Assembly (NCBI GenBank): GCA_965228005.1
Contig: CBDDGV010000004.1
Span: 310,001-374,000, forward strand
Origin: JBCCXZ01 sp965228005
Lineage (GTDB): Bacteria > Planctomycetota > Planctomycetia > Pirellulales > Lacipirellulaceae
Reading direction: 5' to 3'
Length of the DNA stretch: 64,000 nt
Shown: positions 1 to 7,810 of the stretch, piece after piece
How the letters are laid out: each line of letters begins with the position of its first letter
Numbering within the stretch: position 1 is the first letter of the stretch
Program-made: the position numbers and the translations under genes
The notes under the pieces: model-generated
What the model saw: the letters and a program-made list of their open reading frames with translations, nothing else
Databases searched by the model: none
What the model was told of the DNA's origin: nothing

Positions 1-564
1 ACCGGCGACCGCGAGAACCTCTACGGCCTCACCCTCTCCGCCGAACAGGAGGCCTACAACCGCGAGCACAACGGCTACAACGTCTCGCTGGAGAATTTTA
101 TTACGCGCGATTACCCGGCCGAAGAGTTCGACGCGATCTATTCGATCGGCGCCTGGGAGCACGTCCGCCCCAAGGAGATCCCGCCTCTGCTGGAGAAGCT
201 CTACAAGGCGATCAAGCCCGGCGGCCGCCTGGTGAAACACTTCTTCGGGCGGGTGAACGACCCGCTCACGGCCAAGATCGCCGTCTCGCAGATCTACTTC
301 CCCGGTTCGCTCGGGGCCTCGTACCGGATGCACGCCCGCTGGTTCGAGGGCGCCGGCTTCCGCATCACGCACAGCTCCCTGCACGACTACCGCCCGACGC
401 TCCGCGCGTGGTTCGACGGCCTGGTCGCCCACAAAGACGAGGCGCTCAAGATCGTCGACACCCGCACCTACAACCGGTACATGACGTTCTTCCCCGCCTC
501 GTGGCGGTACTTCCACGACCGCATCGGCGTCGTCATGCGGTGGGTGCTCCAGAAGCCGGCTTGA
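1..564 (+). CDS. SAM-dependent methyltransferase, cyclopropane-fatty-acid synthase type (5' end outside window)
   Basis: The reading frame is open from base 1 and ends at TGA 562-564, so about 187 C-terminal residues are visible. The visible part has the post-motif-I pattern of the CFA synthase/mycolic acid methyltransferase family: a GLTLSAEQ-like segment at residues 10-17, then FDAIYSIGAWEHV and a KPGGRLVKHFF strand at about residues 49-82. These match the family's substrate-proximal core and the strand after the SAM site; the glycine-rich SAM motif itself lies upstream of the window. The family transfers methyl groups from S-adenosylmethionine to lipid double bonds or related substrates, but the exact substrate cannot be read here. 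The GTG at 232 is inside the domain and is not a credible start. Confidence 0.8.
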   Translation, partial: TGDRENLYGLTLSAEQEAYNREHNGYNVSLENFITRDYPAEEFDAIYSIGAWEHVRPKEIPPLLEKLYKAIKPGGRLVKHFFGRVNDPLTAKIAVSQIYFPGSLGASYRMHARWFEGAGFRITHSSLHDYRPTLRAWFDGLVAHKDEALKIVDTRTYNRYMTFFPASWRYFHDRIGVVMRWVLQKPA

Positions 565-608
565 GGGGCGCCGGCTCCGAGTGCCCCGCAGTGGCAACGC
601 CGTTTTCG

Positions 609-690
609 TTGGCCAACGGCCAACCTCACCGTAGCCGGGGGCAAGCCCGCCGTCGGCGGGCGCCGCCCGGGGTGTGCTTTTTGACCGGCA
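609..690. repeat. degenerate palindromic intergenic element
   Basis: The spacer after the methyltransferase holds the palindrome TTGGCCAACGGCCAA (609-623), then CACCGTAGCC (627-636), then a run of self-complementary GC-rich sequence. The same order, palindromic GGCC block followed by CACCGTAGCC and a GGGC-rich hairpin, occurs at 31968-32133, so this reads as a decayed copy of that repeat. Confidence 0.5.
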
Positions 691-717
691 GGACTCACAC
701 TTGGTAGGATCGATAGC

Positions 718-963
718 ATGACAACCAACGAGCAGATTGATCAGTTCGCGGCATTCGCCAAGCAGCTCTGTCAATCCGACGACGGGGCCGCCCTCTCGCT
801 CGACGAGATCTACGACCGCTGGCGCCAAGAAGCCCTCGGCGAAGAAGACCTGTTGGCGATCCAGGCGTCGCTCAGGGACTACGAACAAGGCGAACGAGGC
901 CAGCCCGCCGCGGAGGTCTTCGCCGAGATCCGCGCCAAACGATCCGCGGACCAATCGAAGTGA
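718..963 (+). CDS. small antitoxin-like protein
   Basis: An 81-residue acidic protein with no recognised domain by name. The central segment, LDEIYDRWRQEA followed by an Asp/Glu-rich helix and DYEQGERGQPA, resembles the small antitoxin partners that sit directly before RelE/ParE toxins in planctomycetes and other bacteria. The stop TGA (961-963) overlaps a GTG start at 960, a translationally coupled arrangement typical of toxin-antitoxin pairs. The downstream toxin frame is broken, so this antitoxin may be an orphan or the pair may be inactive. The antitoxin assignment is inference from context and size. Confidence 0.65.
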   Translation: MTTNEQIDQFAAFAKQLCQSDDGAALSLDEIYDRWRQEALGEEDLLAIQASLRDYEQGERGQPAAEVFAEIRAKRSADQSK

Positions 964-1287
964 AGCACGCCGTCCGCTTCCTGCCGAGAGCCAAAGCGGA
1001 CCTTGAGAGCATCCTCGCCTACACAGCAAGAACTCTCCAGAAGGGCGGCCCGATTCGAGCAAGCGCTCGAATCAAGCCTCGACCTTTTGTCTCGTAGCCC
1101 GTTCTCCCGGGGATTCGCCCCGGAGAACCCTCAGGTTGATGTCGAGCTCCGGCAGCTCTTGTTCAAGACGCGTCGAGGGCGGGTCTACCGAGCCGTCTAC
1201 TTCGTCGACGACGACGAGATCGTTATCGTCCGCCTCAGAGGCTCAGGCCAGCGCCCGCTCGCGGACGATGAGATGCCGCTGGCGTAG
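960..1287 (+). pseudogene. RelE/ParE-family toxin, frameshifted
   Basis: Translation from GTG 960 gives MKHAVRFLPRAKADLESILAY, a textbook ParE/RelE N-terminus, but this frame stops at 1099. The C-terminal half of the same family (ARFEQALESSLDLL, then FKTRRGRVYRAVYFVDDDEIVIVRLRG) continues in another frame to the stop at 1285-1287. Joining them needs two one-base insertions, about 1031-1033 in an A run and about 1043-1046 in a G run; the restored middle would read ARNSPEGAARFEQ. Either the toxin has decayed, or both homopolymer sites are sequencing errors and the gene is intact. RelE toxins cut mRNA on the ribosome and ParE toxins poison gyrase; which type this was cannot be told. Confidence 0.7.
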
Positions 1288-1304
1288 CGTCGGTCGTCTC
1301 TCGT

Positions 1305-1757
1305 TCACCGACGGCCCCAAAAGGACACGGTAAACTCGCCGGACGCGGGCTGTCTCAGGCGTCTCCATGCGCCAGCGCAAAAGAACCCGAATAGCACGGC
1401 AGCAGAAGCCGAGAGCCAAAACAGTTGAGAGTTGTAGACGACCGCTGCAAAAGCAGAACCCACTGCGTTGCCGAGCAGCGTCCCAATGCCGAGCCAAACG
1501 ATCCACCGCGGCAACAGGTAAGCGCTACGCGGCACCCCCCAGTGCGGGCCCATGAAGCCTGCCCTCAGCCGCGGCATCACAAACGCCAGCGGAGCCGACA
1601 GAAGCGTCCAGGCCGCAAGCATGTTTAGTGCGACAGGATCGCTAACCAAACGAGTCAAGGCCTCAATTTTCCGATCGCCTTGTGTGAAAGGCGAAAGGGC
1701 GCCGATCAGAAAGGAGCTAATCGCAAGCAGTAATACGGTGGATTTCTTCATAACCAA
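1305..1757 (-). CDS. hypothetical multi-pass membrane protein
   Basis: 150 residues, not recognised. There are four hydrophobic segments: about residues 5-23, 43-62, 85-108 and 112-130, so an inner-membrane protein is likely. The C-terminus is basic (AWRRLRQPASG). An in-frame ATG two codons into the frame (MVMKKS) could also be the start. It stands alone, convergent with the broken toxin gene. Confidence 0.55.
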   Translation of the reverse strand: MVMKKSTVLLLAISSFLIGALSPFTQGDRKIEALTRLVSDPVALNMLAAWTLLSAPLAFVMPRLRAGFMGPHWGVPRSAYLLPRWIVWLGIGTLLGNAVGSAFAAVVYNSQLFWLSASAAVLFGFFCAGAWRRLRQPASGEFTVSFWGRR

Positions 1758-2294
1758 TACTGGTCTTGAAGTTGCGAAGCAGCGGTTTCTAACGGGCGTC
1801 TAGCCGCCATCCCCACTCCCGGTCGACGCGCCTGCAATACGCAAGCCCGCCGTGTCCCTCCGATAAGCGGTGCGGCCCCAGTTTTCTTGTGGCGAATGGC
1901 CACCTAGAAATGTATACATACAAACACTGCCCCGGTTCCGCTCTTTGACAACCCGCACCAAAGCCAACCCGCACCAAAGCCAATCCGCGCGGCGGCTCTG
2001 CGTCTCCGCGTCTCTGCGTGAGCGATATCAGTGTCCCTAGCGGCTCCATCCACCGCCGCAAAACCCGTCTCATTATCGACCGCGATTGGTGCCACTGGCT
2101 GCTAGCCAGCCAGTGTTTCGCAGTACAAACAGCGGTCAAAACAAACCCACTTCTGCAACCGCCCCTAACACAAAACCACACGCCTTTTGTCACACCCACC
2201 AGAGCCGCGACGCTACGCATCGCCGGCGCAGCACACCCCAACGCCGCCAAAAGCAAACCCTTCTGTCCCCCAACCGCGTACCACCCCCAGAGGA
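1758..2294. other. long intergenic spacer
   Basis: No credible gene is seen in about 540 bases. The spacer holds one copy of a dispersed repeat (1897-2022), a 16-base tandem duplication inside it (1951-1982), and a perfect 9-bp stem with a 5-base loop at 2093-2115 (CACTGGCTG/CAGCCAGTG). The rest is C/A-rich sequence with no structure that I can name. Confidence 0.6.
1897..2022 (-). repeat. dispersed intergenic repeat, copy A
   Basis: Read on the minus strand this segment shows, in order, CTCACGCAGAG, a GAG-CGCA block, GCGCGG, GGTTGGCT, GGTTGTCAAAGA, GTATAC and GGTGGCCA. The same blocks in the same order lie at 29589-29725 on the plus strand. Copy A also has a tandem duplication of 16 bases at 1951-1982. 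It lies between genes, with no coding potential. Confidence 0.7.
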
Positions 2295-2334
2295 GCCAAA
2301 ACTTAAGAGCTAACCGCTAACAGCTAATCGCTAA
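2295..2334 (-). repeat. TTRGCNN heptad repeat downstream of putA
   Basis: On the minus strand, six consecutive heptads run with exact 7-base spacing: TTAGC at 2330-2334, 2323-2327, 2316-2320 and 2309-2313, then TTAAG (2302-2306) and TTGGC (2295-2299). The array begins within 10 bases of the putA stop codon (2340-2342) in the sense direction. The same design follows nadA and the DUF1080 gene. Confidence 0.85.
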
Positions 2335-2339
2335 CCGCT

Positions 2340-5300
2340 TCAAACAACCTCCGCCCGCGGCTCCTCCGCCCGGGCCCCAAGATTCCCGTAGCGGTGGTAC
2401 GAGTGCGAGACGCTCTGCTCCCGCAGGTACCACAGCAGCTCGACCCGCCCGTGCGGGCAGACCGGCTCGTCCGCCAGGTACTCGCCCGCCTCGGCCGCCG
2501 CGGACCGCACCCCGTCCGGCACCCGCTCCGGCGACGCGTAGCGGACCCGGTCGGTGACGCCCTTGCGGACCACGTCGGCCAGGAACGCGTCGGTCTCGCC
2601 GACGAACTCGATGCTCGCCGCCCAGTCGTGGGTCAGGTCTTCCAGCAGACGCACCACCGCCGAGTCGGTCTCCGGCGGCAGGCTCACCACCGTCCGGCAC
2701 CCCGCGGTCCGCGACGCGACCGCCCGGGCGAACACCTCGAAGAACGAGTCGTCCCGGTGCACCCGCAGCCGAACCTCGCCGACAGGGAGATACAAACGAT
2801 GGTTGTCTTCACCCACGAGCCGGAAGTGGTCGTGACGCTCCGCAAACTCACGGGCCATCCACTCCTCGTAACTCTGCACCGCGGCGACCAACTGCTCGAT
2901 CTCGCCATTGGTCGTCACCCGCCGCAGCGGCGCCTCGACGCGCACCGCCTCGCAGAACTCGTCCAGCGCCGTGTCGCCCAGCTCCAGGCCCGGGTCGATC
3001 CTCACCTTCGCGTCGAACCGCATCAACTGGGCCGTGTAGTTCGGCCCGCCCGCCTTGATCCCGGGGCCGACGGCGCTCTTGCCCATCCCGCCGAACGGCT
3101 GACGGAGCACGATCGCGCCGGTCGTCGGCCGGTTGATGTACAGGTTCCCCGCCCCGACGCCGGCCCGCCACTCCTCGTGCTCGCGGTCGTCCAGGCTCTC
3201 CAGCCCCGAGGTCAGGCCGTAGCCGGTGGCATTCACCAGATCGATCGCCTCGTGCAGGTCGTTGGCCTCCATCACGCCGAGCACGGGCCCGAAGAACTCG
3301 GTCAAGTGCGTGTAGCTGTGCGGCTGCACGCCCCACTTGACGCCGGGGCTCACCAAGTGAGGGTTGTCGTCCACGTGCAGCCGCGGCCGCACGGCCCACG
3401 ACTCGCCGTCCTCCAGGTCCTTCAACGCCCGCTCCAGGTCGCCGCCGGGCGGGCGGATCAGCGGGCCGACCTTCGTGTGCAGGTCCCAAGCGCTCCCGAC
3501 AGACAAGCTCGACACCGCATCGACCAACGTTTCCCGGAAACCAGAATCGTGGAAGACTTCACTCTCCAAGATCAGCAGCGACGTGGCCGAGCATTTCTGC
3601 CCGCTGTGACTGAAGGCCGAGTGCAGCACGTGCTTGATCGCCAGCTCGCGGTCCGACATCGCCGTGACGACCGTGGCGTTCTTGCCGCCGGTCTCGGCCA
3701 GCAGCCGCATCGCCGGCTTCGAGGAGAGCATACGCAGCGCGGTCTCGGTCCCGCCGGTGAGGATGACCGTGTCGACCCGCTCGTCGGCGACGAGCTGCTG
3801 GCCGACCGTGCCCCCCTCGCAGGGAACGAACTGCAGCGACTCGCGAGGCACGCCCGAGTCCCAGAAGCAGCGGCACAGTTCGTAGGCAACCAGCACCGTG
3901 TCCGACGCCGGCTTCAGGATGACCGTGTTCCCCGCCGCCAACGCCGCCGCGACGCCGCCGCAGGGGATCGCCAGCGGGAAGTTCCAGGGCGAGACCACGA
4001 CCACCGCCCCCCTGCCCCGCGGCGAGAGGCGATCCGTGCCGTGCAACTCGGCCGCCGACGCCGCGTAGAACCGGCAGAAGTCGACCGCCTCCGAAACCTC
4101 GGGGTCCGACTCGCTGAGGAGCTTCCCACCCTCGGCGAGCATCACCCCGAGCAGCCGCCCGCGGGCGGCCTCCAGGGCGTCCGCAACGCGGAAGAGCGCC
4201 TCACTACGCTCGCCGACGGAACGTGCTCGCCAACCAGACGGATCGTTGTCCGCAACCGCGACGGCCTTGTCCGCCTGCTCCGCTGTCGCCGGGCTGTACC
4301 GGGCGACAACGTGATCAGGACGAGACGGATCGATCGAGTCCCGCACGTCTTCGCTCGGCGGAGCCTCCTCCCCCGCAACGACCGACGGCACGTCGGCAAC
4401 GGTCCGAGACGCCTGCTCGGCGATTACCCGCTCCGCCCAGGCGCTGTTCTGTGGCAACGCCCAATCCGTGTCGGGGCAGTTCGTGAAGCCGTCGATCGAA
4501 CCGATCGGATCCACCGGCACGGGCGCTTGAGACCGGTCCTGCAACCGCCGCGGCTGATCGGAAACCGAATCCATCCGGTCGAACGACGACAGGAACGTCT
4601 GCTCCAGAGCGTTCCACTCGGGACTGTCGACCGTCAGCCGGAAGGCGTGGCTCAGGAAGTTCTCGCGGCCGGTGTTCTCGTCCAACCGCCGGACCAGGTA
4701 GCCGATCGCGGTGAGGAACTCGTCCTGCCGGCACGCCGGCGCGTAGAGCAACAGGTTACGCGAGAGCTCGAACAACGCCCGCCGCTGGTGGTTGGCCATC
4801 CCCTCGAGCATCTCGAACTGCACGCGGTCCAGCGAGTCGGCCTCCGCCGCGAGGACCAGCCCGTAAGCCAGCGTGAAGAGGTTGTGCGACGCGATGCCGA
4901 GCCGGACCGCGTCGAGGTTCTCCGTCTGCATCCCGAACGCGAGCATCCGTTTGTAGTTGGCGTCGGTCTCGACCTTGCCCCGGTACGGCGCCTGGGGCCA
5001 ACCGTGCAGGCTGGCGTCAACCCGCTCCATCTCCATGTTGGCGCCCTTCACCAGCCGGACGATGACCGGCGAGCCGCCGCCGGCGACTCGATTGCGGGCC
5101 CAGGCGGTAATCTCCCGCTGCATCGGGAAGGAGTCGGGGATGTAGGCCTGCAGCGCGATCCCCCCGCGGGCCTGCTCCAACCCCGGCCGGTCGAGCGTCC
5201 GCATGAACGCGTCGGCCGTGAGCCGCATGTCGCGGTACTCTTCCATGTCGAGGTAGAGCAGCTTCGGCGCCTCCGTGCCGTCGGGCCGCTGGAAGTTGTG

Positions 5301-6023
5301 CTTCATCGCCGCCCGGTAGAGCAGCTCCAGCCGGTCGCAGAGCACGCCGAGCGTGTGCTCGCGGGCCAGCGGCGAGACCTGCGAGTAGATGGTGGAGATC
5401 TTCACCGAGATCACCTCGATCTCCGGCCGCGCCAGCGCAGCGAGGTACGCCTCCAGGCGTCGCTCGGCGTCGGCCTCGCCGAGCAGCGCCTCGCCGAGGA
5501 AGTTGACGTTCATCCGCACGCCCTCTTCCCAGCGGCGGCGGAGGTGCTCGGAGAGGTGCTCCTCCTCGGCCGGTAGCACGACGTTGGCCGATTCCTGCTG
5601 CATCTTGTCCTTCACCAGCGGCATCGCCACGCCGGGCAAGTAGCCGCCGAACGACTGGAAACCGCGGAGCAGCGTCCGGTCGAGCGTGCTGAAGAACCGC
5701 GGAACGCCCTGCACGTCGAGGATGTGGACCAGCTGGTCGGCCGACCGCGAGGGGAGCCGCGAGCGGAAGGCCTGGTCGGTCATCTGCACCAGCGTCGCCT
5801 TGTCGCCGGGCGAGCGGATCATGCGGTCGAGCTCGGCCTGCTGGCGCCGCTCGGCCGGGTCCTGCAGCTCGGAAGCACGCTCCTGGAGCCGCCGGGCCAG
5901 GTAGACCGCTTTCTGGACGAGGGCCGGGCGCGGCGCGGCGCCGCTCGCCTGAAAGTCAGACAACAACCGACCGAGGTCGGTCAGTACGTCGCGCGCAGCC
6001 TCTTGCGACAAGGTCTTTGGCAT
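2340..6023 (-). CDS. putA: bifunctional proline dehydrogenase / L-glutamate gamma-semialdehyde dehydrogenase
   Basis: 1227 residues, the length of long bifunctional PutA proteins. Residues about 130-490 are the FAD-dependent proline dehydrogenase barrel; residues about 530-1000 are the NAD-dependent aldehyde dehydrogenase. The catalytic pair is visible as Glu777 in AETGGKN and Cys811 in SGQKCSA, with the usual 34-residue spacing. The C-terminal conserved region ends with a REQSVSHSYHRYGN motif that helps seal the substrate channel in PutA proteins. There is no N-terminal ribbon-helix-helix domain, so this protein should be an enzyme only, not a DNA-binding repressor. It oxidises proline to glutamate. 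Downstream genes on the same strand lie after its stop only as repeats; upstream are CBS and kor genes. Confidence 0.96.
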   Translation of the reverse strand: MPKTLSQEAARDVLTDLGRLLSDFQASGAAPRPALVQKAVYLARRLQERASELQDPAERRQQAELDRMIRSPGDKATLVQMTDQAFRSRLPSRSADQLVHILDVQGVPRFFSTLDRTLLRGFQSFGGYLPGVAMPLVKDKMQQESANVVLPAEEEHLSEHLRRRWEEGVRMNVNFLGEALLGEADAERRLEAYLAALARPEIEVISVKISTIYSQVSPLAREHTLGVLCDRLELLYRAAMKHNFQRPDGTEAPKLLYLDMEEYRDMRLTADAFMRTLDRPGLEQARGGIALQAYIPDSFPMQREITAWARNRVAGGGSPVIVRLVKGANMEMERVDASLHGWPQAPYRGKVETDANYKRMLAFGMQTENLDAVRLGIASHNLFTLAYGLVLAAEADSLDRVQFEMLEGMANHQRRALFELSRNLLLYAPACRQDEFLTAIGYLVRRLDENTGRENFLSHAFRLTVDSPEWNALEQTFLSSFDRMDSVSDQPRRLQDRSQAPVPVDPIGSIDGFTNCPDTDWALPQNSAWAERVIAEQASRTVADVPSVVAGEEAPPSEDVRDSIDPSRPDHVVARYSPATAEQADKAVAVADNDPSGWRARSVGERSEALFRVADALEAARGRLLGVMLAEGGKLLSESDPEVSEAVDFCRFYAASAAELHGTDRLSPRGRGAVVVVSPWNFPLAIPCGGVAAALAAGNTVILKPASDTVLVAYELCRCFWDSGVPRESLQFVPCEGGTVGQQLVADERVDTVILTGGTETALRMLSSKPAMRLLAETGGKNATVVTAMSDRELAIKHVLHSAFSHSGQKCSATSLLILESEVFHDSGFRETLVDAVSSLSVGSAWDLHTKVGPLIRPPGGDLERALKDLEDGESWAVRPRLHVDDNPHLVSPGVKWGVQPHSYTHLTEFFGPVLGVMEANDLHEAIDLVNATGYGLTSGLESLDDREHEEWRAGVGAGNLYINRPTTGAIVLRQPFGGMGKSAVGPGIKAGGPNYTAQLMRFDAKVRIDPGLELGDTALDEFCEAVRVEAPLRRVTTNGEIEQLVAAVQSYEEWMAREFAERHDHFRLVGEDNHRLYLPVGEVRLRVHRDDSFFEVFARAVASRTAGCRTVVSLPPETDSAVVRLLEDLTHDWAASIEFVGETDAFLADVVRKGVTDRVRYASPERVPDGVRSAAAEAGEYLADEPVCPHGRVELLWYLREQSVSHSYHRYGNLGARAEEPRAEVV

Positions 6024-6152
6024 CGTGGGACGCCCTCGGGCTCGATTCGGTGCGCAGCGGCTCCGCTGCCGGCTCCATTGTCGCGCGCACCCGGTCCTCG
6101 GCTAGCCCCCCGAGCTGTTGCCGCGCTTGGCCGCGGGCGGGATCGAATAGCC

Positions 6153-6671
6153 CTACGCCGTCTCGGCCTGAGAAGTCAGATACGACAAGATGTCGCGGAT
6201 GGAGATCACGCCCGCCAGCCGGCCGTCCTCCAAGATCGGGACGTGCCGGTAGCCGCCCAGGTTCATCTTGTGCAGCGCGAACGCGATCTTGTCGTCGAGC
6301 GCCAACGCGTCGGGCTTCGGCGTCATCACGGTGTGCAGGGGCTTGTCGCCCAGCTTCTCGAAATCGGCGTTTACCTTCTTCAGGGCGTCGCGTTCGGTAA
6401 AGATCCCCAGCAACCCGCCCTGGTTGTCGATGATCATCACGCAGCCGATCTTGCCGTCGACCATCGCGGTCAGCGCTTCGCGGATGCTCGCACTGGGGCC
6501 GAGCGTGACCGGCTTGCGCGGCTCCAGGGAAGCGACCACGTCGCTGAGCAGTCCCCGCTCCATTTCGGAGGCGGGCTCGGGGAGCCCGATGTCGGTGAGC
6601 GAGTGCTGGCAGTCGTCGCACACGTCGGAGCCGGGGATTACCTCGGACCCGCAGTAGGGGCAAGCGATCAT
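6153..6671 (-). CDS. zinc-ribbon and CBS-pair protein
   Basis: 172 residues. The N-terminus has a zinc-ribbon knuckle pair, CPYCG at residues 4-8 and CDDCQ at about 18-22. Two CBS domains follow (about 45-105 and 110-168), the first containing the GIFTERDALKK signature. CBS pairs bind adenosine nucleotides and usually sense energy state. It sits 34 bases after korB on the same strand and before putA, so it may be co-transcribed with the 2-oxoglutarate oxidoreductase genes. A second CBS protein lies on the other side of korAB. A role in regulating that enzyme is inference. Confidence 0.85.
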   Translation of the reverse strand: MIACPYCGSEVIPGSDVCDDCQHSLTDIGLPEPASEMERGLLSDVVASLEPRKPVTLGPSASIREALTAMVDGKIGCVMIIDNQGGLLGIFTERDALKKVNADFEKLGDKPLHTVMTPKPDALALDDKIAFALHKMNLGGYRHVPILEDGRLAGVISIRDILSYLTSQAETA

Positions 6672-6705
6672 AAGCTGCTTCAGTTCCTTGCGGGTCTGCG
6701 CGGGG

Positions 6706-7731
6706 CTAGCCTACCTGCCAGGTCTCGCCCGCGTTGAAGAGTGTTTCGAGGTCGCCCTTGCCGCGTTCGCTGATGGCCTGCTCGACCTGCTCGTTGATCA
6801 TGTGATCGTAGAGCGGCGCGTCGACGCAGCGGAACACGCCGATCGGCTCCGGGAAGCCGTCTTCGTACCGCATGCGGCTGAGCAAGTACGCCAGGCTCGG
6901 CTCGGGGGCGCGCTCGTCGTGGAAGAGCAGGTCGTCTTCGGTGATGCCCTTGCCGAGCTCGACCACCTCGGGCTCAAGCCCGTTCAGCCGGATGCCCTTC
7001 TCGCGGTCTTTGCCGAAGATCAACGGCTTGCCGTGCTCCAGGTGCAGGGTGTTGTCGTGCTTGGTCTGGCGGTCCTTGGTGTAGTCCCAGGCGCCGTCGT
7101 TGAAGACGTTGCAGTTCTGGTAGACCTCGACGAAGGCCGTGCCGCGGTGGTCGGCGGCCCGCTTGAGCACCATGCCGAGGTGCTTGATGTCGGTGTCGAT
7201 GCTGCGTGCGACGAAGGTGCCCTCGCAGCCGATGGCGATCGAGAGCGGGTGGAGCGGGTTGTCGATCGCCCCCATCGGCGTGCTCTTAGTGCGCTTCCCA
7301 AGGGGGGAGGTCGGCGAGTACTGACCCTTGGTCAGGCCGTAGATGCGGTTGTTGAACAGGACGATGTTGAGGTCCATGTTGCGGCGAATAGCGTGCATCA
7401 AGTGGTTGCCGCCGATGGAGAGGCCGTCGCCGTCACCGGTAATCACCCACACCTGCAGGTCGGGCCGGCAGGTCTTCAGTCCCGTGGCCACCGCGGGCGC
7501 CCGACCGTGGATCGAGTGGATGCCGTAGGTGTTCATGTAGTACGGGAACCGGCTGGAGCAGCCGATGCCGGAGATGAACACGAGGTTCTCGCGGGGCACG
7601 CCCAACGAGGGGAGCATCTTCTTCATCTGGGCGAGGATGGAGTAGTCGCCGCAGCCGGGGCACCACCGTACGTCTTGGTCGCTGGCGAAGTCGGTCGGTT
7701 TAAGGACGGGGAGCGGGGTCTCGATGCTCAT
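6706..7731 (-). CDS. korB: 2-oxoglutarate:ferredoxin oxidoreductase, beta subunit
   Basis: 341 residues, usual KorB length. The N-terminal CPGCGDYSI and the later GIGCSSR segment carry cysteines typical of the beta subunit's iron-sulfur site. The thiamine pyrophosphate motif begins with GDGDG at about residue 100 and continues to the NNRIYGLTKGQ segment. KorB with KorA decarboxylates 2-oxoglutarate to succinyl-CoA and passes electrons to ferredoxin. It follows korA by 79 bases on the same strand. A pyruvate-specific enzyme is less likely because the GLTKGQYSPTS segment is the usual KorB form. Confidence 0.93.
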   Translation of the reverse strand: MSIETPLPVLKPTDFASDQDVRWCPGCGDYSILAQMKKMLPSLGVPRENLVFISGIGCSSRFPYYMNTYGIHSIHGRAPAVATGLKTCRPDLQVWVITGDGDGLSIGGNHLMHAIRRNMDLNIVLFNNRIYGLTKGQYSPTSPLGKRTKSTPMGAIDNPLHPLSIAIGCEGTFVARSIDTDIKHLGMVLKRAADHRGTAFVEVYQNCNVFNDGAWDYTKDRQTKHDNTLHLEHGKPLIFGKDREKGIRLNGLEPEVVELGKGITEDDLLFHDERAPEPSLAYLLSRMRYEDGFPEPIGVFRCVDAPLYDHMINEQVEQAISERGKGDLETLFNAGETWQVG

Positions 7732-7810
7732 GGCAGTTTGCTAGACCTGTCGGAGGCGATCAGTGGCCTGTTAGGGGTTGTGGAAACGTTGGTTGCTTCA
7801 GTGGTGGCGT

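Noticed and set aside
2394..5576. Open frame of about 1060 codons on the plus strand, antisense to putA
   Set aside because: It mirrors the third-position GC bias of putA, is rich in Arg, Gln and Val without any domain, and the putA reading is conserved to catalytic residues.
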